Positions 34,072-45,000 of a stretch of DNA of 64,000 bases are shown here, piece by piece; the first letter of the stretch is position 1; every line of letters starts with the position of its first letter. Below the pieces are notes generated by a model. It made no database searches and was not told the origin of the DNA. It worked only from the letters and a program-made list of their open reading frames with translations. Origin of the DNA: Rhynchonema sp. JSB1_4 (taxonomy: Eukaryota > Nematoda > Chromadorea > Monhysterida > Xyalidae); the NCBI GenBank assembly GCA_030248065.1, contig JASAMV010004233.1, positions 1-64,000 on the forward strand. Direction: 5' to 3'. The position numbers and the translations under genes were made by a program.

Positions 34072-36356
34072 TCAGACTTCAATCACCACAATCGTAATCA
34101 ATTTCTCATCTTTGCTGTCTATCTGAATCTTTGCCTCTCCATTCGCGAATCTCTCAATGCGCCCAGTGCCCGGCCAGGTGCGTCTCACAAAATCCTCCAG
34201 ATTCGACTGATGTTTCACAAACAGATTTCCAACTCGGATCTGAGGTTCCTCCAAATTGGCGCTTGCGTCGGTCCATCGCTCAATGATGGTTTGCAGTTGA
34301 GGCTCGATGATCGGTTTCCAGTTTCTCTCCCGCCGACCGCTGCTGACGAGGTCGCATTTGTGCAACGATGTGAAGTGTTGTGGGATGTCGGACCACTGGT
34401 CGGCTGTAAGAGGAAGGCTGAGTGCTGCGTGGATATGATATTGGTCGCACAATGACCATATGAGAATCCATCCAAAACCACCTTGATTTTCAGGATTCCA
34501 AAGATGAGCCACGCTTAACCACTACGCTATTTGTATTTCTTACAAAACATTTTCATCTAAAAATAAACCAGCCAGTCAACCACGTTTTTGATCCCTGAAA
34601 CATTTCGCTTGCTGCATACTTTATGTGTGATTACACGTTGGCGCGCAATGTTAATTTGAATTTTCTGGCTTGTCAATTCAGAAAAATTTTTGGATGGATT
34701 CTCATATAGTCATTGTGCGACCAATAGATATGAGTTCTGCAATCACGTTTTACTACACAATGTGAATTGTACAGCAATGTGCCTTTGGTTGCTCGTTTCA
34801 ACCGTAGGAACTGATGATCTATTTAAAAAAACAAAATATTTTTAAGCAAGCACGTACATTAGTACCATGCAGAATAACCAGCATCGCTTCTGGAGTCACG
34901 TGGCCATTTCGTGCCTTCGCACTGACGGTGACCTGATATTGTTGGCCCCCGGCCTGGACAGCCAGTTGCTCTACCAACTAAGCTATAATAGGTGCGGGAA
35001 CGGTGTCTGGCTGTGGCTCAGAATCACTCATAAGCCCAACGCACGCACGTTCAAATGCATCTGTGCACAACTCTGGATTGCCAGACAATTCACAAGCTAA
35101 GCGACGTGCCAATTTTACACACACGAAGACAAAAATATTGGGCGCACCCAAAATCGCATTGTCGCATTGTTACCGACCAACCAGTGATTCTAACAAACGG
35201 CGCCTCAATCAGTAACTCTTTGAGTCCAGCCTTGACCGGTGCGGAGGCGAAGCACGCTGTTTCCACCTGACTCCATTCGATCGACTGCGCGTGCAACAAC
35301 AGATGGACACGTTGCAACGAGACAAGGTTGGTGCGAAGGCGATTGAACAGTTTGCCGATCGCCGATAGAGTGTCCGGCGAATCGATGTTCGACAGGGAGA
35401 TGGCGGATAGCGTTCGGTTGGCTGTGGATTTTTTTAACTTTCTGGCATTGAACCTTAAAATTTACATGACGAATGAACCAGAACAAGTAATCGCTGATGT
35501 GATATACATTATTCCGCAACTTTTCGGGCCCGGAAGTTCAGGCCCGACCTTTTAAGGCCCAGTTTTTCAGGCCCGTCCGATTCAGGCCCAGCATGTTTGA
35601 CCTATTATAGGCTTAAGGTTTAAGGCTTAAGGCTTAAGCTCCAGCCGGGCCTGAATGGCCGGGGATGAACCTGTGTCCCGGGACTGAATCGTCGTAGAAT
35701 AGATCTAATGTACATACTGCATGTGTCTCTTTTCTCGCCACGTAGGTCGACCATCCGATTCGAATCGGTTCAAGTTTGATCCGATGTTGGGTACATCACC
35801 CTTTGCTGAATGAATTCCGACCCCAGACTTGTCGCAAAAGACCGGCACCCGCACCAAGCGACCTTATTCGGGGCGAAATTAGTGCCGCCGTCCGTAAATC
35901 TTAGTGCACCTATATACTTCAGACATGTGCGATTCTCGCGCTCCCATTTTTCAGTTAGTGCGATTCACCGATCAAAACACAAACCCCCCCCCCCAACCCC
36001 CCCCCCCCCCCTCTTCCTCCCCCCCTTCTTTTTTCACAAATCCGGCTACAACTTTTGGATCAGTCTTTCGGAGCAGAACGGTGGGGTCTATAGCTGCGTC
36101 GATATGGTTGGTAGTTGGGTATATTGGGTTTGGTGAGATTAGGTGCTGGCTTTTATGGAGCTCTTCGGAGCGACGGGTGGGTGATTGCGAAGTATGTGTT
36201 GTCAGGTGGTGGGATATAGGTTTGGGTCGTTAGGTGCTGCTTTATCGCCTCGGAGCGAGGGGGGTGGTTATCAAGCACAAAGTATTACATTATTACAACA
36301 CTTTCCCGTCTGTCCCTCGCAAAAACACCATACAAGATTGTTACTCCCCAAAAAAA

Positions 36357-36388
<32 letters not shown>

Positions 36389-36415
36389 AAAAAACAAAAA
36401 AAAAAAAAAAAAAAA

Positions 36416-36452
<37 letters not shown>

Positions 36453-38429
36453 AAAAAAAAATAATTAAAAGCATACGCCAAGTAAAAATATCCCAACTGT
36501 GCGATCGAATTTGGTCACATAATGAGCCTGACTTTCCTCATTACCTAACGCAGATGTAAGTCCGTTGATCAACTTTGAGTCCACGAGCACATTGTGAACG
36601 GCGAGTGAGTGCAACTGAGCGCGTTGTGCTGCCTTGGTGACCAGGCGCGGCACCAACTGGGTGTGTTCCTCTTGTAGTCGACCCGACCGACAACTGTCAG
36701 CGACGAATCTGTAAATTTATGCGCTGGACTTTGTCGCACCTGTCGCAACATCATATCAGCGATTGCAGTTTGACAACCAAACGGAATTTGATCCATAAGC
36801 CAGGCACGAGCGCTGATGAATTTTGTGGGTTTGCACAAAATTAGCCTACGGAAGAAACAGCTCTTATGGCAACCGTATACAGCGATGTGCTTCTTTTGGT
36901 TGCCCTTCGTTATGGGCGGTGTACCAGATCATCATCAGTGCAACACAGCTCTACAACCAACTCCATGTCGACTTTGGTGTGACCCTGCAGGCACACACAG
37001 CCAGTCAGCAGTGCCATTGCGTCGTGCAACAGTTGTGCGTCGCAAACATCCAACTGCAGTCCGATTTGGTCACAAGCACGCGTCGGCGCCACGCGTGTGG
37101 TCAACGTACGGTGCACACATTGGAACACGTGCTTTTGCAGAATGGACAGGTTGAGTGACTTGTTGCGCGGACCGAAATGCAGCGACAGCCGACCGACACC
37201 ATCTGTATTGGGGGGGGCGGGGTAAAATGGACTTTACTATTTTTTTAGTTTGTGATTTTTGGGCATTGCCTGTATATGTGTACTACAGGTCCTCTATCAA
37301 GCGTGCCGATGACAGCCATAGTTAAATGAGCGGTAAATGAGCGTGACAACAAATTGACAGCTCACGGGGCAGCCGCACTGACATAGCCCGGGTTAAATCC
37401 GGACTGACCACCGCTATACGAGTTGTTTGACGAAGTGATGCAATTGTAAAGCATTAAATCTGTGCACAAGCCTTCTGTAACCTGTTCAAAGCATGGGCAT
37501 AGTAACTCGCCATCACCCCGTGTTACAACGAAAACAACAACAGAGAGGCAATCACTACTTTTTAGCTCAACTGGATATTTAGCCCTGATTCTTTTTGTTA
37601 TTTATCCGCGTGTGTGTCAAAAAGAAATTCAGAACACTTTCAACAAGAATCGTTTTACCAATTGACTGCAGGAACCAGACGAGGAAACGACAGTCATCCA
37701 CGGTCACCGTGGTCTTGGTCGAGCACAAAAGAGCCACCGAACTGTGAATGTCGAGCGACGTGTGGTCGAGGTCGATTTTGTCGACCTGCATATCGCATAT
37801 CACACATGTAGAGCGGTATACATATCTTCAAACTTGGCGAGCCGCATTGGGCACCCAAATTTTTTTTTGGAATCAATGGTGCTACAGCGCCTGTAATCGT
37901 TCAAAGAATTATTCACCTAGGACCACTATGAAGAGGGTACAATGCACTGTAGGTACACTAATTACTACATGGCGACTAATTTCGACCAGCCTAAAAATTG
38001 TTTTATCAAGATCAAGAGAAGTCACGTCCTGAAGGCGAACGCATCGACTGGACTGCTTTGATCTTCTCTGTTTTTAAAACTAATCCCTCTCTTTTTATTC
38101 CGCGACTTTTCAAGCGCGGAAGTTTCAGGCCCGACCTTTTCAGGACCAGTTTTTCAGGCCCGGCCGATTCAGGCACAGCATATTTCACCCATTTATAGGC
38201 TTAGGCTCCAGCCGGGCCTGAAATGGCCGGGCCTGAACCTGTGTCCCGGGACTGAACCGTCCCACAATACTCTTTGTTTGCAACAACATAAGTTCACCGT
38301 GTTCCAATCCCGCGACAGTTGTGTAGCAGCTCGGAAAGTCGGATTGACTTGCGACAATGCAAACTTTGTCTGCCAACCCAGACCACAACAGTCGAAGATC
38401 ACACCCAGCTGTCCGGCGTCCGACAGCAT
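34072..38429 (-). CDS. Unidentified multi-exon gene, probably helical protein
   Basis: Exons in transcript order: 38429-38298 (start MLSDAGQLGVIFDCCGLGW), 37785-37659 and 37202-36925 join in phase. Then, in mutual phase, come 36708-36545 (start unsure; 36693 also possible), 35421-35182 and 34424-34072 with the stop. A further candidate is 36812-36740 (LMDQIPFGCQTAIADMM). The link between the 36925 donor and the downstream group could not be phased, so a small exon or another donor is missing. The product is over 350 residues, rich in amphipathic helix (VPRLVTKAAQRAQLHSLAV, IGKLFNRLRTNLVSLQRV), with no signal peptide or membrane segment. I considered the C-terminal part of Mediator subunit 14, but the likeness is too weak to name it. 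The last acceptor sits just inside a transposon boundary. Confidence 0.5.
34441..34724. mobile_element. TTGGTCGCACAATGAC inverted-repeat element with TA duplication
   Basis: TTGGTCGCACAATGACCATA at the left is mirrored at the right end (TATAGTCATTGTGCGACCAA). TA flanks both ends (34439-34440 and 34725-34726), as in Tc1/mariner-type elements. It is 284 bp long and non-coding. Relatives lie at 46506-46778 and a half copy at 395. Confidence 0.75.
34969..34986 (-). other. tRNA-like A-box sequence
   Basis: On the minus strand this reads TAGCTTAGTTGGTAGAGC, a near-ideal RNA polymerase III A box / tRNA D-arm. The anticodon stem and T-arm that should follow do not pair properly, so this is not an intact tRNA. 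It may be a tRNA pseudogene or the head of a tRNA-derived SINE. Confidence 0.3.
35520..35690. repeat. TTCAGGCCCGACC repeat, copy 1
   Basis: Units of TTCAGGCCCG separated by short T-rich spacers, ending with GCTCCAGCCGGGCCTGAATGG and CCCGGGACTGAA. A second copy lies at about 38105-38270. Both are in or beside introns of the minus-strand gene. Confidence 0.6.
35980..36460. repeat. Poly-C and poly-A tracts
   Basis: A C-rich run (about 35986-36027) is followed 320 bp later by about 100 bases of nearly pure A broken by single G or C (36350-36452). The A tract could be the tail of a retroposed sequence, but no matching body is recognised. Lysine- or phenylalanine-repeat frames here are artefacts. 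Confidence 0.6.
38105..38270. repeat. TTCAGGCCCGACC repeat, copy 2
   Basis: Same unit order as 35520-35690. It lies immediately downstream (minus strand) of the first exon of the unidentified gene, inside intron 1. Confidence 0.6.
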
Positions 38430-38934
38430 GATATTTTCGAATTTATGTCAATTTTGATTCAAGTAAAAATTTTATGTGTGATTTTTTAACTCAAACGGCT
38501 GAGAAACAGTTCGCGCCACTCAAATAGTACGACCACAACAAAACTGACGCAAGCGCCGCCGCCCCAACCAGCTGGTTACGTTTTTTTACCTGTTGTCCGC
38601 CTGTGTTGCAACGTGTGCACTAACATTGAGGTATACATAAGTCATGCATAAAGCTTGTTGTTAATATTTCATGAGACCATCCTAGCTCGTTTGCTGAGAG
38701 AATCAGGCTAGATGTATGCACGTAACCCCGGTTTTTTCACTTAGCCCCCTTCCACATGAGAGCCTCCAGAACCGGGAGTCGTACTTTTTGTCGAAAAATT
38801 TCATTACCAATGCCGATTCCCGCGATTTTCTACTTTACCGTGCAGTCCAAAGCCATCCGCAAGCCCTTCGGGTCTGACAGCGGAAAGCACCGAAACTTCG
38901 GGTGGTATAGTAAATTTCTAAATTCGTTGCCTCA
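38430..38934. other. Upstream of the minus-strand gene, nothing else seen
   Basis: Presumed promoter and leader of the minus-strand gene. No motif stands out. Confidence 0.35.
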
Positions 38935-39340
38935 TGCATTTTTACAGATGCAGGGAAACTCCCGTTCGAAGTCGAGGCAGGCAACAAGCTCAACACACAG
39001 TCAACAAGCCACGTAAAGGCAAACTACACCAAAATGAGCTCGATTTCGCAGCTGGCAGAATAGTGAAACATTCTGACGTGGCTGCTGATTTGGGAAACGC
39101 TACACGTTGAAGAATACAAAGTGGAGCATGATGATTTTCTCTTTCTATTTGTTTTGAAAACATAACACCTTCGAAATCGGGCTCGTGTTGGTGTAGTTTG
39201 CCTTTAGCTGGCTGGCGTGCGTTTCGAATGTTTCAATCACTCCAACTGTGTGTCAGCTGCGTGGCTTGTTGACTGTGTGTTGAGCTTGTTGCCTGCTTCG
39301 ACTTCGAACGGGAGTTTCCCTGCGTCTGTAAAAATGCATG
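38935..39340. mobile_element. Nested foldback: outer 80-bp arms around a GCAAACTACACCAA element
   Basis: 38935-39014 is the inverse of 39260-39340 (shared GGGAAACTCCCGTTCGAAGTC, AACAAGCTCAACACACAGTC). Between them, 39016-39206 is itself an inverted-repeat unit (GGCAAACTACACCAA... TTGGTGTAGTTTGCC). Its relatives occur at about 49684-49880, 50585-50755, 55010-55190, and partially at 63420-63480. Confidence 0.6.
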
Positions 39341-40210
39341 AGGCAACGAAATGAGAAACTTACTATATACATAAGTGCAAAACTATCATACACTGCGGTG
39401 AGACCGTTATCGTATTCGGGCGTGTTATTCGCTGGGTTCGAATGTTTCAATCTCCAACAAGAGAAGGTGGCTGCAGTCAAGACAGCCCAAAACAATAGAC
39501 ATAAAAATAACATAGCCAGCAATAGAAAGGCTTGGCTGCTTATACATACACTGTACATACACATTCCGAAAACAAACACGACGGCAAACATTTTTTTTAT
39601 ATTTGGGAGCAAGAAACGCTAAAAGCAAAATGTGATGCCATCTAAAGAAAGGCAGATGCTTTTAAAATTTCACATGCCTCTGCCACGGGGGAATCTTTCG
39701 GTAACAACAGACTTTCATCGGTATACACATGCATTTGCTGATGTCACATATTACTTCATTCCTGTTTTATTCTGCCGCGGATCGCACCTAAAAGACCGAC
39801 ACACACTATAAGCTGCCACTAATGCCGTCGACACAATGCAGCCCCAAATGAGTGCACGAATTGCGCATCGCGTAGACTTGCGCACTGACGACATTGGTAT
39901 AAGTCTCAATGTGGACCGAAGGTTCTATGCATAGTGTTCGCGGGTAATTCTCACAGGACGGAACATTTGCAAACGACAATTGCACTCACATATTTTGTCA
40001 AACACATGCAAAATTATTTATTTTCTTTAATTGCAACATTTTCCGAAAGCATTTTTTTCTTTTCTTGGTGCACAGAAAGTCGCCGAATAACAATCCCCTT
40101 CATTTTCATTTTTTTTCTCCGTTTACTGTTGCACCAGCACCTAGCAGTCAACTTGCCACTCAGGACCGCTGACAACTTACAGTATATTCCTATGGTCAAC
40201 TCACACATCG
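39341..40210. other. Intergenic, no gene seen
   Basis: The frames at 39338-39622 (plus) and 39253-39612 (minus) overlap repeat sequence and show no motif. Confidence 0.35.
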
Positions 40211-40462
40211 TCAACGTTGGTCATCAACACAGCCCAATATCATGTTTTGTCTCTCGCTCATACGCCTCTGCCGGTCTGGCTGCGTCGAGAACCAGCATTG
40301 ACCATTTGCGTTGCCTACAATTGGCCCAGCCTGCTGGCTGCTCAGTAATCGTCTCATAGCTTGTTTCAGTCCTTTTTGGCACTCGGAAGGGTACTGGATG
40401 GCTTGAACAGAGCTCAACAGCGCAAGCGCTGTCAACACTCTGTCTAAAATAAGAAATGTCAT
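40211..40462 (-). CDS. Short signal-peptide ORF or first exon
   Basis: The minus-strand frame opens MTFLILDRVLTALALLSSVQA, a convincing signal peptide with an Ala-x-Ala-like cleavage site. About 60 residues follow with three cysteines (SECQKG, NGQCWF, ILGCVDD), ending at TGA, 83 residues in all. It may be a complete small secreted peptide or the first exon of a longer gene; a GTAGGC or GTATGA donor is available inside. No family recognised. Confidence 0.35.
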   Translation of the reverse strand: MTFLILDRVLTALALLSSVQAIQYPSECQKGLKQAMRRLLSSQQAGPIVGNANGQCWFSTQPDRQRRMSERQNMILGCVDDQR

Positions 40463-41624
40463 GAAATACGAAAACCGGGCTCAAAGCACAGTGGTCAAAT
40501 CAAGTCGTGGCTTGACCAAAACGTCCTCTTCCAGACAGCGTCCTTTTTGCTTGTAGACGACTGCCTCAGAATATGAAGCAAATTACGGGCTTCACTTGTT
40601 ATTGTCGTTCATTCATTGGTTGCCCATATATGACTATTCGTGGCTCTTATACGTGTTATTTTTATGGCAGGAAGAAAGGTCGCTATCAAGGAAGTTTTCC
40701 CCGTAACTAGCTTCGTTAGACAGCGCAGCGCATTTGGAAGCCTTTCTCCCTCAAGCTAATATGTTCACTGTCATGTAATAAATTTGTTTTTCTTTTGCCG
40801 TCCCATACAGTATCTCGTTTTATACATACTGTATATGCCTGTATGTACTTCAGGCTGTGCACCGGAGTGGTTGTTGGGTATTGAAAATGTAATTTTCTTG
40901 TTTAGCACTAGAATGTCATAGTTAGCACTGATAGCACTGAACTTTGGTTCTGACGCCAACACGCCAACATTTTATTGTTTGAACATGCCCTTCGCTTGTT
41001 TAGCCAATAGATAGGCAGGCGTGGTTCCTCTTCTGTGGAATGGGTGATCCTATCCAACATGCTTGTAGAAGGTTCTGTTGTTGGTTAGCTAATATAATGA
41101 CATCTGCTGTGAAATGTTGATAGCGCGGAAAAGTATTCATTCATGAATTCAAGATCGTCGCTAAAACTCTGCCCAAATTTCATCGTACAAAATGGCCAAT
41201 TTGACATCGTCGCTTCATCATCCCGTTTCTAATTTATCTCCCACACACTTCTTTCGCAGCTGGAGCAGCGGTGACTGCATATATTGAAAAACACATTCAA
41301 CAATAATGCGCGTTGACATCTGTAACAAAGCATGGTTCCCATTCCAGTGCTGAACAAAAAAAGTCGGGTGCGCGGACAAAGCAGCCGAAGAAAAAGCAGC
41401 GGCGAAAAAACAGCGGCAGCAGCTTTTCATTAAGCTTGTTTTTGAAAAACCGCTGTTTTTGCTCCCGCTGTGTTTTCCACCGCTGTTTTGTCCGCTCATT
41501 AATTGCATATTTTGAGGGTTTGTCTGAGCTCCTTTTTGGAAATCTCTTCAAGCGTTCTATGTGGTTTGTCGCAAAACATTTGCAAGCAATATTGTCCAAG
41601 AAATAGGCTCATGTTCATGTCCAT
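40463..41624. other. Intergenic, no gene seen
   Basis: AT-rich sequence without supported exons. 41313-41606 is lysine/serine-rich and open on both strands (GCAGCGGCGAAAAAACAGCGGCAGCAG-type composition), probably low complexity. Confidence 0.35.
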
Positions 41625-41850
41625 GGGTGATATTTTCGAAACGGTGTAAAGGTCAGTTGGGTGTAAAGGTCGGTCGAAAGCTCGGTCGACAGCTCAGTGT
41701 GATAGACCTCGGTGTAAACTTGAAACATTCCACGTTAATAACAGGCAATGTTTCACGTTTGCGCCGAGCTACGCCGACCGAGCTTTCGACCGAACTTTAC
41801 GCCGACCTTTACGCCCAACTGACCTTTACACAGTTTCGAAAATTCCACCC
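41625..41850. mobile_element. GGGTGATATTTTCGAAA element, intact copy (226 bp)
   Basis: The termini GGGTGATATTTTCGAAACGG and its inverse are flanked by a 3-bp direct repeat CAT (41622-41624 and 41851-41853). The sequence matches 2156-2861 without the 473-bp insertion, so it serves as an empty-site reference. It lies 167 bp upstream of GPCR gene 1. Confidence 0.75.
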
Positions 41851-42016
41851 CATGTCGCCAACTATAGCATGGTCAACTCTTGTCTTAAAATCAGCCTCAA
41901 TTCCATTTCTCGGGCTCATTGAAGCCTATACTTTCATTGACGACTTGCGCTGGCCCAAAATTTAGAGCATGTTTTTCGTTTCTCGTGGCCAAAAACGAGC
42001 AACCAAGCTGTGAATT

Positions 42017-45000
42017 ATGGCCAACATCACCCGGGAAGGAGCGCATGTCGAGCGTGACCAACATTTGGTGCGCGATGATGTGGTGCGCACGCAGCCGACG
42101 CCACTGTGCATTGATATGGGATCGATCATGGAAGTGCTCTTCACAAGTAAACGTTCATTGTTGTTTTGGACAGTATATAATGCACTTTTATCTGTAGCAT
42201 TCGCATCGACGTCACCTGAGTGCACCCCTTTGTGACAACACAGCTTGATGAAGGCGTAACAACACTGTGTATAGGCAATCCATCGGCTCATGGCACTTTT
42301 TACACGCACAGCGCATGCAGCAGCACACGCCATTTTCTAAACAAGACAGCACTTTGGGCGAGTGTCATACTTTGATGACCGCTTTTTAATTTGTTCAGTT
42401 TTTATTTGCTGCTTGATACAACACTTCTCTGCACTGTTGCAAAATTTGGGGATGTTTCAACTCATGACTGCAGAGAAGAGAGACATTCATTGATGGCAGT
42501 AATGTAGCGTGCAGCCTGTGTGTGTTGAGTGCCATGAGCTGGCGGATTGCCTATACAATTCACATTGTGGGTACAACTTTGCACGACACAATTCTCAGAT
42601 TACGCACGGTTTATATACGCGGTCAATGTGTTTGTGTATCCAGCGATCTACGCGTTTGGTCTGATTGGATACATTCTGGTGGGCAGATGGATGCTTTCCA
42701 AGAGCGTGCTGGGCAAACGCATGATCAGGTACGTAGGGATAGCTAGTCTCTAATGGTACTAGTGTCTATAGGGTTGATCTCAGGCCTAGGCTTACAATTA
42801 GGCCCATTATTTCTGGGGTTGGATCAAGCATTGCTGGAAAAGTACAGTGAGACTCTGAGCGTTCCGTTGATCCAAGGCCTATAGGTCAGCGTCTCTGGTT
42901 TTGAGCTATGGACTACCGTACTAGCGAGAGAAGGAGTTCGACAATAAAAAAGTCTCATCGTAATTTTGTTCAGTAAACCAATCCAGTGACCATTTTAATT
43001 GCGCAGCCATTTCCGCGCACAAGCATTCTGCGACTGCCTGCTGCTACTATCGACCATGGTGTCTACCCTGCCCTCCTACGCCCTGTATGGTAACATTCGA
43101 CAATACGGTGTATTTGGGCAGATCGTGTATTTGCTACTGCCCGTCCAACACACGGCCGCGACCACATCGCAATGGCAACTCATACTCTTCTCGGCTGAGC
43201 GGTGGGTGTGATCGGGCTTTTATTCGGAGGTTTATTTTAATTTCGAGTTGAAATTCCCCAAATAATTGTTGATAGCGAAACGTGATGACATGGGATTTCT
43301 GTTCGACATCAGTGAGATAACATTGTTTGTCTGAAATGTCAATTCGAGATTACAATTAATTGGCCGCAACTCGCAATCCTGCTCCGGCGACTTTTAATAA
43401 CGATTAAATCCCGATCCGGCAATCTCATCGGGATTGATGGAGTCGAGTTGTAACCAGGGTTGGGCAAAAAACGTTTTTTTCCAAAAAATCGTTTTTTTTA
43501 AAAAAAACGTTTTTTTTAAAAAAACGTTTTTTTTTAAAATGCCCAGATGACCAAAATATGCCCCCAAAAAAATTGGAAAACGCTCATGTTGGGAAGAAAA
43601 CGTGGTTAAATGAAGTAATTCTATGTGTTCTGGGGCAAAATAAACGGGTTTCAACCCTTTTCTAGCGAGTTGCTAAGATCCCATATCAGACCCGCATCGT
43701 GGGACCAACTTTGGCCGGGGTCATCACTGAAAGTCAAACTCCGTATATCGACGTATCTCGACAAAGTAAAAATTGGTCGAAAATTTTTTGAAAAAAATGG
43801 GACAAAAAATTGATTTTCCTTGATAATCAGGGTACTTTCCCTGAAAAATCAGGGAAAATCAAGGAAATTCAGGATTTAAAAAAAACGAAAAACGACCCAG
43901 GCGTTTTTTTTAAAAAAAAACGTCGTTTTTTTTTAAGAAAAAACGCCGTCGTTTTTTTTGCCCAACCCTGGTTGTAACCCTGGCGGAAGAATTTTCCCCT
44001 TTTGCACTCGCCATCCCAAATGAGTGTACATTCGATGGAAGTGTGTTTGAGTGAAAATTCGGCAATTTAAGCGTATTTTTCCTTCGTCCAAAGCGTGTCG
44101 AGAAGCAGGCGTGGTCCCCATAGATGCTCCCTTGCCTTCCAGTCTGTACTTCATCAGTCGTCCACTCTCGTCACACACAAACATCGATCGAATGCCATCC
44201 GTGTTGGCCATGTTCAGTGTCAATCTGGGTGTGTCGGCTGTGATTCACGTGTTGCGTGACTTCACGGCCACGTCGTTGGTCAAATGTGTGGCGCCCGACA
44301 CAGGCGCACTCACCGGACAACAACAGGTCGCACCCGTCGCGCTACACCCTGTCCTGTCTGTTGGTTAGCCTGTGTTGTGTTGGCGTTATTTGGGTTCAAA
44401 CCGGGGGGGGGGGGGTGGTTTTTTGAGCGCCCGATTCTGAACGCCTGTCTCGTCCTGAACATTGCATAACTGAAATCACGTTCCCTCAAACTGCCAGGGA
44501 CAGATTTGGTTTAATGGGTGGAATTTTCGAAACGGTGTAAAGGTCAGTTGGGCGTAAAGGTCGGCGTAAAGTTCGGTCGAAAGCTCGGTCGGCGTAGCTC
44601 GGCGTAAACGTGAAACATTGCCTGTTATTAACGTGGAATGTTTCAAGTTTACACCGAGGTCTATCACACTGAGCTGTCGACCGAGCTTTCCACCGACCTT
44701 TACACCCAACTGACCTTTACACCGTTTCGAAAATATCGCCCAATGTATCTGATCAGTTTACAATTTTCTGGCATGGGTTTGCGAGATTCGAGAGTTTCGA
44801 CTGAGATATTGTTCAGGTGAAAATATCTTTGCTGATATGTTATTGAGAATAATTTCATCAATTTAAAGTTGTTTAATATTGGTCGGCTAACAACTTTATA
44901 GCTCCTGGTTGAATTCCTGCAAAATTTTGAAAAATACCCAAATTCTCGTATCACATTGCGCACATGGTCGGGGGTCAGAGTCTGTTTTGGTCAAAGGGCA

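Noticed and set aside
34905..34990. Functional tRNA gene on the minus strand
   Set aside because: A-box present but the anticodon stem does not pair and no T-arm or acceptor closure was found.
36185..36559. Poly-lysine and poly-phenylalanine frames
   Set aside because: Direct translation of the poly-A tract on each strand.
44476..44709. Minus-strand frame identical in part to 2591-2914 and 41561-41965 frames (SVIDLGVNLKHSTLITGNVS)
   Set aside because: Encoded by the 226-bp transposon family, not by a host gene.
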